Positions 7,224 through 14,260 are shown, numbered from the stretch's first letter. The stretch: DNA of 19,016 nucleotides from JAUSNA01 sp964511965 (GCA_964511965.1 CAZEGF010000003.1:1-19016), one strand, 5' to 3'. The notes: generated from the sequence alone by a model not told the origin. Numbers and translations: made by a program.

Positions 7224-8646
7224 ATTCCGTTGAAAAACCGGAGTGATTTATATCAGAAATATTTTGTAAAGTTTTTATTTTCTTTAAATTCTTCTCGTCC
7301 TTCAAAAAAGAATTCAGTATTTTATAGACATCAAAATCAGAAATTGCGATGGTGTCAGGACTCTCTTCATATAAGAATTCTGAGTATTTCCCAAGATAGC
7401 ACCACTTATCAAATACGAGACCTTCTCCCATATATTCATTTTTCTCAACAATTACAATTGGTCCTGAAAAAGGCCATGCACGCAATTTTGTTGATGCAAA
7501 TGCCATGATAAATCTCGCATTAAAAAGAGTTGCATTCTCTTTACCAACGCATGCTCCCTTGCAATAACCCAAATGGTATGAAAAACAGGGTCCAGCGGAT
7601 TTATGAAGTCCTACCATTTTTTCGCAAAGACCATGTTCCTTTACAATTCGTGACAAATGCTCCCGCATGCTTTTTTGACTTTTAAAAATTCCCAACACCT
7701 CTTCAATTTCTGAGGACAAAATCTCTGCTCCATTTTTTGCAACTAATGACATGTATCCGTTTTTATTTATTTTTTGTTTTATAAAATTTAATTTTCGCGC
7801 ATAACGAAGCTTCCTATTATATAAGGGCTGCATTTTTTTAATAAGTTCTGATTCAAGGAGTAGAGCACTTAATTCACCTGGAGTAACAATTGTTTCAATT
7901 CGCTCTATTTGTTGCGTAATCTCCATTTCCGTTGTCGACTCCGTATCATTTATAAAGTGAGACAACACTCTATCTTTAATATTCACACTCTTTCCTATAT
8001 ATAGTGGAATATCACTCTTTCCAAAAAATAAATACACACCACTTTTTTCCGGAAGTCGCTCCACATCTTTTCGCAACAGCAGCGGTGGAAGAGAGGGCTT
8101 TTTCAAAATTAAGTTATATGCCTTAAGTAACTTTTCTTGTGATATTCCATTTTCTAATTTTTGTAAAAATTTCCAAACAACTTTTGCATCATCCAGTGCT
8201 CGGTGTCTTCTCTTGCAGGTTATTTCAAACCGTTGCATGATACTATCCAAATTGTGATGAGAGTAATCAGGGAATAAAAGACGCGAAAGTTTTACGGTAC
8301 ATAACTGCTTTGCACTATAAGGAATTCCAATTCTTTTATATTCGTTTTTAATAAATGAATAATCAAACCGTGCATTATGTGCGACAAAAATGCAGTTGTC
8401 TAAAAGTTCTGCAAGTTCTTCTTTAATTTCTGAGAAGAGTGGGGCATCTTCCAAATCCTTTCCCTTAATCCCAGTAAGATTTTCGATGAATGGAGATATA
8501 CTAACTTCAGGATTTATAAGGGTTTCAAATTTTTTAACCACTTTCCCCTTTTCGACTCTCAATACCCCAATCTCAATTATCCTGTCATAAGGAGCTGCAG
8601 CACCTGTTGTTTCGACATCTAAAATCGCGAGGTTATCATATGACAT
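7216..8646 (-). CDS. DnaQ-like 3'-5' exonuclease fused to UvrC-type GIY-YIG nuclease
   Basis: This 476-residue protein joins two nucleases. Residues 5-165 form a DEDDh exonuclease: D10 and E12 in LDVETTG, D95 in AHNARFD, H148 and D153 in HRALDDA. Residues 197-285 form the GIY-YIG domain of UvrC/Cho: SGVYLFFG (202-209), PLYIGKS (214-220), R226, and E265 in LLLESELIKK, followed by PLYNRKLR. A Cys-containing segment follows (CFSYHLGYCKGACVG, 354-368), as in UvrC. The UvrC RNase-H and HhH domains are absent. Similar DnaQ-UvrC fusions occur in actinobacteria and other phyla and are assumed to act in DNA repair. A full TTGCAA-N17-TATTCT promoter precedes it. Confidence 0.9.
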   Translation of the reverse strand: MSYDNLAILDVETTGAAAPYDRIIEIGVLRVEKGKVVKKFETLINPEVSISPFIENLTGIKGKDLEDAPLFSEIKEELAELLDNCIFVAHNARFDYSFIKNEYKRIGIPYSAKQLCTVKLSRLLFPDYSHHNLDSIMQRFEITCKRRHRALDDAKVVWKFLQKLENGISQEKLLKAYNLILKKPSLPPLLLRKDVERLPEKSGVYLFFGKSDIPLYIGKSVNIKDRVLSHFINDTESTTEMEITQQIERIETIVTPGELSALLLESELIKKMQPLYNRKLRYARKLNFIKQKINKNGYMSLVAKNGAEILSSEIEEVLGIFKSQKSMREHLSRIVKEHGLCEKMVGLHKSAGPCFSYHLGYCKGACVGKENATLFNARFIMAFASTKLRAWPFSGPIVIVEKNEYMGEGLVFDKWCYLGKYSEFLYEESPDTIAISDFDVYKILNSFLKDEKNLKKIKTLQNISDINHSGFSTESI

Positions 8647-8658
8647 AAGAGGACTAAC

Positions 8659-8687
8659 AGAATAGACTTTTTGAGTGAATTTTGCAA
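8659..8687 (-). promoter_or_regulatory. Promoter of the exonuclease/GIY-YIG gene
   Basis: TTGCAA (8687-8682) and TATTCT (8664-8659) are spaced by 17 bases on the minus strand. The predicted start near 8652 leaves a leader of about six bases. Confidence 0.45.
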
Positions 8688-8688
8688 A

Positions 8689-9072
8689 TCACTTACCACC
8701 ATTAGAATTCCTATCAATTTTCCGATAGTGAGAATAGAGTTCGTCTTCAGGTTTTATAATCATTACACCTTCTGGTATTCGGTTCTGTAAATTAGTATTA
8801 AATTGGGAAGCAGTAAGATCAACAATTGTCATATTTCCATCTTCACACCAGGCGTGCGGTAAGTCTAAAGTTGGCTTTAAATCAGTTTTAAAATCGAGAG
8901 TAAAGAAACCATGATGATAAGTTAAGCCAAATCTCTCAGCAATTTCATGGCTAATTCCTATACATTTTCCATTCGGGTACCCAGGGTGCTGTGAGTGTTC
9001 TAGATAAATAGCTTCTAGCCCCTGAACCATTCCAGAATCGATTATAGGTGTGGTTTTTCCAACGGTTTCCAT
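8689..9072 (-). CDS. Small papain/transglutaminase-like protein of unknown function
   Basis: The reading frame is open further upstream but runs through tRNA-Ser(UGA), so the ATG at 9072, six bases after the tRNA 3' end, is taken as the start; this gives 127 residues. The order NGKCIGISHEIAERFG (C37), LPHAWCED (H73) and MTIVDLTASQF (D85) gives the Cys-His-Asp order of papain-fold proteins of the transglutaminase or NlpC type. This is a resemblance by eye, not a family match. There is no signal peptide or membrane segment, so it is predicted cytoplasmic. It is probably transcribed with the two upstream tRNA-Ser genes from the promoter at 9419-9427; no promoter was seen between the tRNA and the ATG. 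Confidence 0.65.
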   Translation of the reverse strand: METVGKTTPIIDSGMVQGLEAIYLEHSQHPGYPNGKCIGISHEIAERFGLTYHHGFFTLDFKTDLKPTLDLPHAWCEDGNMTIVDLTASQFNTNLQNRIPEGVMIIKPEDELYSHYRKIDRNSNGGK

Positions 9073-9078
9073 GCAGTG

Positions 9079-9161
9079 CGGAGAGGGAGGGATTCGAACC
9101 CTCGAACCTTTCGGTTGGCGGTTTTCAAGACCGCTGCACTCGACCACTATGCGACCTCTCC
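9079..9161 (-). tRNA. tRNA-Ser(UGA)
   Basis: The acceptor stem is GGAGAGG/CCTCTCC, the anticodon stem GCGGT/ACCGC closes a CTTGAAA loop with anticodon TGA, and the T stem GAGGG/CCCTC closes TTCGAAT. A long variable arm with AACC/GGTT pairing is expected for class II Ser tRNA. The discriminator is G, and CCA is not encoded. It probably shares a transcript with tRNA-Ser(GCU) upstream and the small protein downstream. Confidence 0.95.
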
Positions 9162-9183
9162 AAAGGTCTATTTCGGAAGGCGA

Positions 9184-9223
9184 GCAGAATATTCAGTTTT
9201 ACTGAATTTCATGCAACCTCTCC
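9184..9223 (-). repeat. 5' echo of tRNA-Ser(UGA) merged with a hairpin
   Basis: GGAGAGG followed by TTGCAT (9223-9211) repeats the first 13 bases of the tRNA (9161-9149) with one change. The echo runs directly into a hairpin at 9214-9184 whose inner stem ATTCAGT/ACTGAAT is perfect around an AAA loop. The outer part pairs GCA with TGC, 12 pairs of 14 in all. The echo starts 62 bases before the tRNA. Confidence 0.7.
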
Positions 9224-9242
9224 GAGTAACTATTTTTTTAAG

Positions 9243-9333
9243 CGGAGGAGACAGGATTTGAACCTGCGCGAGCTTGTTTAAGAGCTCAGGGGGTTAGCAA
9301 CCCCCCGCAATGGACCAACTATGCGACTCCTCC
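9243..9333 (-). tRNA. tRNA-Ser(GCU)
   Basis: The acceptor stem is GGAGGAG/CTCCTCC. The anticodon stem GGGGG/CCCCC closes a TTGCTAA loop with anticodon GCT. A long variable arm (GAGC/GCTC) and a T stem CAGG/CCTG with TTCAAAT complete the class II form. The discriminator is G and CCA is not encoded. It is the first gene after the promoter at 9419-9427. Confidence 0.94.
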
Positions 9334-9359
9334 AAAATTAACTTCTTTATTAATCAATA

Positions 9360-9392
9360 AGTCGTACAAGCTCTGCTTATGCGACTCCTCCA
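9360..9392 (-). repeat. Exact 15-base 5' echo of tRNA-Ser(GCU) within a 12-bp hairpin
   Basis: The 15 bases 9378-9392 are identical to 9320-9334, which is the tRNA 5' end plus one flanking base. The echo continues into a hairpin at 9386-9360: AGTCGCATAAGC pairs with GCTTGTACGACT around AGA, with 11 of 12 positions pairing (one G-U). The echo starts 58 bases before the tRNA, in its predicted leader. Confidence 0.8.
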
Positions 9393-9418
9393 TCTTTTCA
9401 ATTTTTAAGTTGCCAACC

Positions 9419-9427
9419 ATTATATCA
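9419..9427 (-). promoter_or_regulatory. Extended -10 promoter of the tRNA-Ser pair
   Basis: TGATATAAT on the minus strand predicts a start near 9412, about 80 bases before tRNA-Ser(GCU). The long leader contains the tRNA echo and hairpin. Confidence 0.6.
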
Positions 9428-9498
9428 AAATTAAGCTCAAAAGGAAGCTCGTAAAGTTGATTTTCTTACGCTAATAAATTGTGGGATATACCTATTCA

Positions 9499-9507
9499 TG
9501 ATATTAT
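9499..9507 (+). promoter_or_regulatory. Extended -10 promoter before the 65-aa acidic protein
   Basis: TGATATTAT lies eight bases before the ATG at 9516, close to the leaderless spacing seen elsewhere in the window. This favours 9516 over the in-frame ATG at 9498, which would lie upstream of and within the promoter. Confidence 0.45.
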
Positions 9508-9515
9508 TAAGTAGT

Positions 9516-9713
9516 ATGAGTGCGCTTTTTGGAGAGCAAGTTAGTGATGTGGAATACGGTGCAGAAGCTGTTATTCCATTTACAGATTTGAGTGAATTTA
9601 CAGCTCATCATGAGAGTATTTACATGTTAGAACTTCAAGAAAATATTAGTCAGGTAGGAGGATCTACTGTTGGCGAACTGGTTCTTTTAGATACGGAGGA
9701 CGAATATGTTTAG
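9516..9713 (+). CDS. Small acidic protein of unknown function, coupled to the VirD4-like gene
   Basis: This gene encodes 65 residues starting MSALFGEQVSDVEYG and ending LLDTEDEYV. It is strongly acidic, has no cysteines, signal peptide or membrane segment, and I recognise no family. The start at 9516 is preferred over 9498 because of the promoter spacing. Its last eight bases overlap the next gene, whose own GGAGG ribosome binding site (9695-9699) lies inside this coding region, so the two are almost certainly co-translated. A role together with the membrane ATPase, for example as a small partner or regulator, follows only from this coupling. Confidence 0.6.
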   Translation: MSALFGEQVSDVEYGAEAVIPFTDLSEFTAHHESIYMLELQENISQVGGSTVGELVLLDTEDEYV

Positions 9714-12111
9714 CTCACAAGATGTTTTGGGAATTGCATTCATGTTTTTTTTGGGAATAATCATTCTCATAGCGCTTGCTGCAGCAACATATGGCGCTAT
9801 TTATTTTTACGGCATTTGGAGAAGAGCAAAAACCCGGCATAAAAAATCTCTTGACTCAACTCTTCTTGAAATATCTTTACCCCGGGATAACGAAATAAAG
9901 ATTGATGCTGCAGAGCAACTTTTTTCAAGTTTTGCCTCACTAAAAGCTCCAAAAGGCATGATGGCATTCACAAAAGTTGGGGATAGTATCACTTTTGAAA
10001 TTGTGGCAAAACCACAAGATATACGTTTTTATGTTGGGGTTCCAAGGAAATTGCAAGACATGGTAGAAAAGCAAATTAATGGAGCGTATCCGGATGCAAT
10101 GATCAAAGAGGTTGAAGATTACAATATCTTTGAAAGCGAAGGAAAAGTAGCGTTTGCTGGTTTTACACTAAAAAAAGACAGCTTTAAACCTATTAAAACA
10201 TATAAAGAATTTGCTCTAGACCCACTATCAACATTTACGGCAACGTTAGGAAAAATGCAGGAAGGAGAATCTGCTGCAATTCAGATTGTAATAGCTTCGG
10301 CCGGGGAGAATTGGAAGAAAGAAGGAAGAACCCACATTACAGAAAGCAAAAAAAGAGAATCTAATCCGGAAACTGCAAAATATTCTACAGATCCTAAAGA
10401 ATTAGAGGCAATTGAGCAAAAAATTTCAAAGCCCGGATTTACAACTTTTATAAGAGTGGTTGTAACATCTTCATCTCATGAGGCGGCTGAAGCCCATCTT
10501 TCCAATATCGAAGGGGCATTTACTCAATTTGCATCTCCATATAATTCCTTCGAAAAAGAGGAACCAAAATTTTTCAAAAGCATGTTAATGGTAGATTTTA
10601 TTTACCGTCATCTTCCACTTTTTTCAAAAGGTACGGTTCTGACCATTGAAGAACTGGCAACTATTTTTCATTTTCCAAATAAAAGCGTGGAGAGTCCTTA
10701 CATTAATTGGCTTGCTGCGCGCACGGCACCCGCTCCGGCCAACATGCCAACAGAGGGTCTATATATAGGAAAGAGTTTGTTCCGAGGACAAGAAAAACCG
10801 GTGTTTATTGGCAAAGACGACAGAAGGAGACACATGTATATCATCGGAAAAACCGGTGTGGGAAAATCGGAATTCTTAAAAGACATGATTATGCAAGACA
10901 TCAGAAATGGAGAAGGTGTTGCAGTTATCGATCCACATGGAGATTTAGTTGATGACATACTTACACTTATGCCACCTGAAAGGGCTGAAGATGTTGTACT
11001 TTTTGACCCCTCTGATATGGAACGCCCCATTGGTCTTAATCTACTTGAAGCAACAACTGAGGACCAAAAACATTTTGTTACATCATCAATTATCAACATG
11101 ATGTACAAACTTTACGATCCTCAAAAAACCGGTATTATCGGTCCCCGCTTTGAACATTCGGTTAGAAATGCAATGCTTACCGTTATGGCAGAAAAGGGAA
11201 ATACTTTTGTTGAAGTTGTTCGGGCACTAACAGACATGTCATTTGTGCAAGAATTATTGCCAAAAGTTGATGATCCTATGGTTAGACGGTATTGGACTGA
11301 TCAAATTGCAAATACTTCAGATTTTCATAAATCGGAAACTTTGGACTATATCGTCAGCAAATTTGGACGCTTTGTTACAAACAAAATGATGAGAAACATT
11401 ATTGGTCAATCTGAAAGTGGATTTAATTTCAGAGAAGTAATGGATAATCAAAAAATATTATTGATATCTCTAAATAAAGGACGCATTGGTGAGGAAAATT
11501 CAAGCTTTTTGGGACTTATTCTTATTCCAAAACTTCTTGTTGCTGCTATGAGCAGACAAGATATCCCACAAGAACAACGGAAAGATTTTTTCCTGTATGT
11601 TGACGAGTTTCAAAATTTTGCAACCCCCGACTTTGCAATTATTCTATCCGAAGCCCGTAAATTTAAATTAAATCTTACTGTAGCCAATCAGTTTATTGGA
11701 CAAATTGATGAAGATATCAAAAATGCTATCTTTGGAAATGTGGGAACACAATGTGCATTCCGTGTCGGTGTCACTGATGCAGGATATTTGGCTCATGAAT
11801 TTCAACCAACATTTAACGAAGGTGACCTTATAAATGTTGAACGCTATCATGCGTATGTCAAAACCCTTGTGAATGGGGATCCAACACTACCATTTTCTCT
11901 GGATCTCACTCGTGATATTGAAGCTGATAAGAAAAAGGCAAACCCCCGCGTTGCCGAGTTGATTCGTGAACTTTCTCGTCTTAAATACGGAAGAGATCAA
12001 AATTTAGTCTCTCAAGAAATTGCAAAAAGGTCACGGCTCTTTGAAGCATTGGGCGATAGTCCACAGGATAAATTACCAAGCAAAGATGGCGGATCCGGAG
12101 GAAATTTATAG
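9706..12111 (+). CDS. VirD4/TraG-like membrane DNA-pump ATPase
   Basis: The 801-residue protein has one N-terminal membrane helix (about 5-35), a cytoplasmic alpha/beta region to about 340 that I do not recognise by motif, and a HerA/VirD4-type ATPase. Walker A is GKTGVGKS (381-388), the DPHGD motif follows at 406-410 (AVIDPHGDLVDD), and Walker B is FFLYVDEFQNF with D633/E634. The C-terminal tail is polar and Gly-rich. Such ATPases couple ATP hydrolysis to movement of DNA or protein through a membrane channel. No relaxase, VirB channel or pilus genes are in the window, so conjugation is not supported; DNA uptake, secretion or chromosome transport are alternatives. The start has a good SD (GGAGG, six bases upstream). 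Confidence 0.85.
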   Translation: MFSSQDVLGIAFMFFLGIIILIALAAATYGAIYFYGIWRRAKTRHKKSLDSTLLEISLPRDNEIKIDAAEQLFSSFASLKAPKGMMAFTKVGDSITFEIVAKPQDIRFYVGVPRKLQDMVEKQINGAYPDAMIKEVEDYNIFESEGKVAFAGFTLKKDSFKPIKTYKEFALDPLSTFTATLGKMQEGESAAIQIVIASAGENWKKEGRTHITESKKRESNPETAKYSTDPKELEAIEQKISKPGFTTFIRVVVTSSSHEAAEAHLSNIEGAFTQFASPYNSFEKEEPKFFKSMLMVDFIYRHLPLFSKGTVLTIEELATIFHFPNKSVESPYINWLAARTAPAPANMPTEGLYIGKSLFRGQEKPVFIGKDDRRRHMYIIGKTGVGKSEFLKDMIMQDIRNGEGVAVIDPHGDLVDDILTLMPPERAEDVVLFDPSDMERPIGLNLLEATTEDQKHFVTSSIINMMYKLYDPQKTGIIGPRFEHSVRNAMLTVMAEKGNTFVEVVRALTDMSFVQELLPKVDDPMVRRYWTDQIANTSDFHKSETLDYIVSKFGRFVTNKMMRNIIGQSESGFNFREVMDNQKILLISLNKGRIGEENSSFLGLILIPKLLVAAMSRQDIPQEQRKDFFLYVDEFQNFATPDFAIILSEARKFKLNLTVANQFIGQIDEDIKNAIFGNVGTQCAFRVGVTDAGYLAHEFQPTFNEGDLINVERYHAYVKTLVNGDPTLPFSLDLTRDIEADKKKANPRVAELIRELSRLKYGRDQNLVSQEIAKRSRLFEALGDSPQDKLPSKDGGSGGNL

Positions 12112-12130
12112 TCTCTTTTGAAAAAATTTG

Positions 12131-12170
12131 GTGGGCACACTTGGGTTCGATACCTTCGACCCCGAACTTA
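12131..12170 (-). repeat. 3'-half echo of tRNA-Ile(UAU)
   Basis: The 20 bases 12131-12150 are identical to 12209-12228, the tRNA 3' end, and 12159-12170 match 12236-12247, the anticodon-loop to variable region. The seven to eight bases between them differ and destroy the T-stem pairing, so the copy cannot be a working tRNA. The offset is 77-78 bases. Confidence 0.85.
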
Positions 12171-12176
12171 GGAGCT

Positions 12177-12333
12177 CGTTGATTTCTGGACCAAGAATTA
12201 AAAATTTTGTGGGCACACTTGGGTTCGAACCAAGGACCCCGAACTTATAAGATTCGTGCTCTAACCAACTGAGCTATGTGCCCAAAATTTTTAATTTAAC
12301 AAATTTAATGATAAATTGGTCCAATAATCAACG
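12177..12333. repeat. Nested inverted repeats bracketing tRNA-Ile(UAU)
   Basis: The outer arms are 12177-12193 and 12317-12333, with 15 of 17 bases complementary. The inner arms are 12196-12208 and 12284-12296, a perfect 13-bp match (AATTAAAAATTTT against AAAATTTTTAATT). The inner arms directly adjoin the tRNA, so the precursor could extend the acceptor stem by 13 pairs. Confidence 0.8.
12210..12283 (-). tRNA. tRNA-Ile(UAU)
   Basis: The cloverleaf is complete: acceptor GGGCACA/TGTGCCC, D stem GCTC/GAGC, anticodon stem CGAAT/GTTCG around CTTATAA, variable GGGTC, and T stem CTTGG/CCAAG around TTCGAAC, with discriminator A. The anticodon is TAT, which reads the Ile codon AUA. Most bacteria read AUA with a CAU-anticodon tRNA modified by TilS, so this form is uncommon. 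CCA is not encoded. Confidence 0.92.
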
Positions 12334-12361
12334 TAAGATCGTGCACCTGAGCTAGCGTAGC
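12334..12361 (-). repeat. 5'-half echo of tRNA-Ile(UAU)
   Basis: The minus strand reads TAGCTCAGG then TGCACGATCTTA, matching TAGCTCAG...GCACGAATCTTA of the tRNA 78-85 bases downstream. About seven D-loop bases are missing and the acceptor strand is degenerate. It precedes the outer inverted-repeat arm. Confidence 0.65.
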
Positions 12362-12380
12362 CAAGCTTTGCTTAGAACTT

Positions 12381-12389
12381 ATTATATCA
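12381..12389 (-). promoter_or_regulatory. Extended -10 promoter of tRNA-Ile(UAU)
   Basis: TGATATAAT on the minus strand predicts a start near 12374, about 90 bases before the tRNA. The leader would contain a small AAGC-AAA-GCTT hairpin and the 5'-half echo. The remainder of 12112-12423 holds no gene. Confidence 0.6.
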
Positions 12390-12423
12390 TTCTGACCGGT
12401 TTTATTGAACGTATTTTCCTAAC

Positions 12424-14202
12424 ATGGAATTTTTAACAATAAATATAAAAAGAAAGCTTATTCTGTCTGTAATATTACTATTATTGTTTTTTATATCTGC
12501 TCAGATATTATCAAAAGTTGTTTACTCTGATGAGTATGATGATCTCACAAAAAAAATAGCAGATTTACAAACCGCGCTCTCAGAGTCTCAAAAAGCAACA
12601 AAACCTCTCCAAAGTCAGTTAAATAACTTAAAATCTCAACTTGTTTCTATTGATGCCGAGGTTGTTCAAATTGAAAAAGATTTAGTTGTGAAGAAAAAAG
12701 ATATTGATGAAGGATATAAAAAACTCGTAGACAAGCAGAAACTATTTAATATTACGGTTAAAAACAGCTACATAAAATCTTATACATTCTCTCCTCTTCT
12801 TATTTTTCTTTCCGGTAATAGTATGACTAATATAACCAATATGATAACGTATCAGAAGAGAAATACGGAACAAGATAAAAATATCATAACCAATATTGCT
12901 CTTCAACTCGTGGATCTAGAAAAGAAAAAAAATGAATTGGAAGTTTCTTCCCAGAAATTGGCTGCAGCAAAAGTGTCATTAGACAAAGAACGTGCTGATG
13001 TTCAAAAGGTTGTGGATGGGGCTGTTGCGTATCAGTCAACATTGTCCGGTCAAATAGCCGAACTCTCAGCAAAGCAGCAAGCGATCCTATCCCAACGTCT
13101 CGGTGCTCTTAATATTCCACAGTCTGCATATGCAGGAATTGGAAGCGGATGCTCCTCGGATCTCACAAATGGAAAAGATCCTGGATTTTCACCACGTTTT
13201 GGATTTTTTAGTTTTGGAGTACCAAATAGGGTAGGGCTCAATCAATATGGAGCAAAAGGAAGAGCTGAGGCGGGACAAAATGCACAACAAATTTTAAGTG
13301 CTTATTACAATGCTGATTACACAACCGGTTATAACACGAGCATTAATATCCATGTCACTGGTACTAACGAATATGGCCAATCTTTTGATGACAATTGGAA
13401 TATCGAAGATTATCTCAAGCATGTCTATGAGGTACCAACTAATTGGCCGATGGAATCATTAAAGGCGCAAGCTATTGCAGCCCGTTCGTATGCACTTTCA
13501 AGAACTAATGATGGAGCGTCAACAATATGTCCAAGCCAAAGTTGCCAAGTTGTGAAAAAAGAAGAAAATTCCGATGCTTGGAAACAAGCAGTTAGCGCTA
13601 CTTCAGGAACAGTTTTGACAAGTGGTGGAAAACCTATAACTGCTTGGTTCTCATCAACCCATGGTGGATACGTCTATTCATCCGGTGACATCGGTTGGTC
13701 TTCAACTTCCTATACAAAGAATGCAAAAGATACAACCACTGACAGCATAAGTAGTTTTTCCGATCTTCAAAATAATGCATATGATAAAGCGAGCCCTTGG
13801 TTTTATTGTGATTGGGGTTCTAGAAGTCAGTACGGAGGGACCGCGTGGCTTAAGCCCGAAGAAGTAGCCGATATTGCAAATGTTCTGATGCTTGCTCAAA
13901 AAGACTCGGGAACAACCGAGCACTTATACCAACCGGACAAACCAAATCCTGCAGGTACAGACACCTGGGATGCTGCTCGAGTAAGACAAGAACTGTCATC
14001 CCGGGGCGGAAACCCTTTTTCAACTGTATCGGAAGTTTCTGTCTCATGGGACAGTGGGTCAGGAAGAACAACACAAGTGACAGTTAACGGAGGGGGATCT
14101 TCTCAAGGATTTAGCGGGACCGACTTTAAGACCTACTTTAATCTTAGAGCTCCATCCAATCTACAAATTGTTGGCCCTCTTTTTAACATCGAAAAGCGTT
14201 AA
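12424..14202 (+). CDS. Coiled-coil / SpoIID-type cell-wall protein
   Basis: The 592-residue protein has an N-terminal membrane or signal segment (12-30), long coiled coils (36-105 and 145-222) like those of EnvC/PcsB-type murein regulators, then a SpoIID/LytB domain. The usual SpoIID core is present: YLKHVYEVPTNWPMESLKAQ (E336 in the place of the catalytic Glu), AIAARSYAL, C369 and C374, AVSATSGTVLT and ITAWFSSTHGGYVYSS. The GVGMSQYGA motif, normally C-terminal, appears before the core as RVGLNQYGAKGRAEAGQ (269-285), so the domain looks circularly permuted. SpoIID enzymes cleave denuded glycan strands of peptidoglycan. It should act outside the membrane during wall remodelling or division. 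A promoter was not identified. Confidence 0.85.
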   Translation: MEFLTINIKRKLILSVILLLLFFISAQILSKVVYSDEYDDLTKKIADLQTALSESQKATKPLQSQLNNLKSQLVSIDAEVVQIEKDLVVKKKDIDEGYKKLVDKQKLFNITVKNSYIKSYTFSPLLIFLSGNSMTNITNMITYQKRNTEQDKNIITNIALQLVDLEKKKNELEVSSQKLAAAKVSLDKERADVQKVVDGAVAYQSTLSGQIAELSAKQQAILSQRLGALNIPQSAYAGIGSGCSSDLTNGKDPGFSPRFGFFSFGVPNRVGLNQYGAKGRAEAGQNAQQILSAYYNADYTTGYNTSINIHVTGTNEYGQSFDDNWNIEDYLKHVYEVPTNWPMESLKAQAIAARSYALSRTNDGASTICPSQSCQVVKKEENSDAWKQAVSATSGTVLTSGGKPITAWFSSTHGGYVYSSGDIGWSSTSYTKNAKDTTTDSISSFSDLQNNAYDKASPWFYCDWGSRSQYGGTAWLKPEEVADIANVLMLAQKDSGTTEHLYQPDKPNPAGTDTWDAARVRQELSSRGGNPFSTVSEVSVSWDSGSGRTTQVTVNGGGSSQGFSGTDFKTYFNLRAPSNLQIVGPLFNIEKR

Positions 14203-14238
14203 TCCAACGATTAAATGGCTAAAGACCCTAAATTGCGA

Positions 14239-14244
14239 TATAAT
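14239..14244 (+). promoter_or_regulatory. -10 box of the PH-domain/PP2C-like operon
   Basis: A perfect TATAAT lies 16 bases before the ATG at 14261, predicting a leader of about ten bases. No clear -35 box or SD sequence was seen. Confidence 0.45.
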
Positions 14245-14260
14245 CTGAACTGATTAACCT

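Noticed and set aside
9073..9147. Longer N-terminus for the papain-like protein
   Set aside because: The extension is read through tRNA-Ser(UGA); the ATG at 9072 just after the tRNA is a better start.
9048..9281. Plus-strand reading frames across the tRNA-Ser genes
   Set aside because: Translations such as REGFEPSNL are the usual artefact of reading a tRNA T arm on the wrong strand.
9498..9515. Start of the small acidic protein at 9498
   Set aside because: It would lie on top of the extended -10 box at 9499-9507; the ATG at 9516 fits the promoter.
10698..11108. 136-codon minus-strand frame inside the VirD4-like gene
   Set aside because: It is opposite the Walker A region of a clear gene and has low-complexity, Ser-rich composition.
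9706..12111. Conjugative element or integrated plasmid
   Set aside because: Only the ATPase is present; no relaxase, channel proteins, integrase or direct-repeat boundaries were seen.
12131..12228. Phage or island attachment sites made by the repeated tRNA 3' end
   Set aside because: Only 58 bp separate the copies and no integrase gene is near, so a scar is possible but an island is not.
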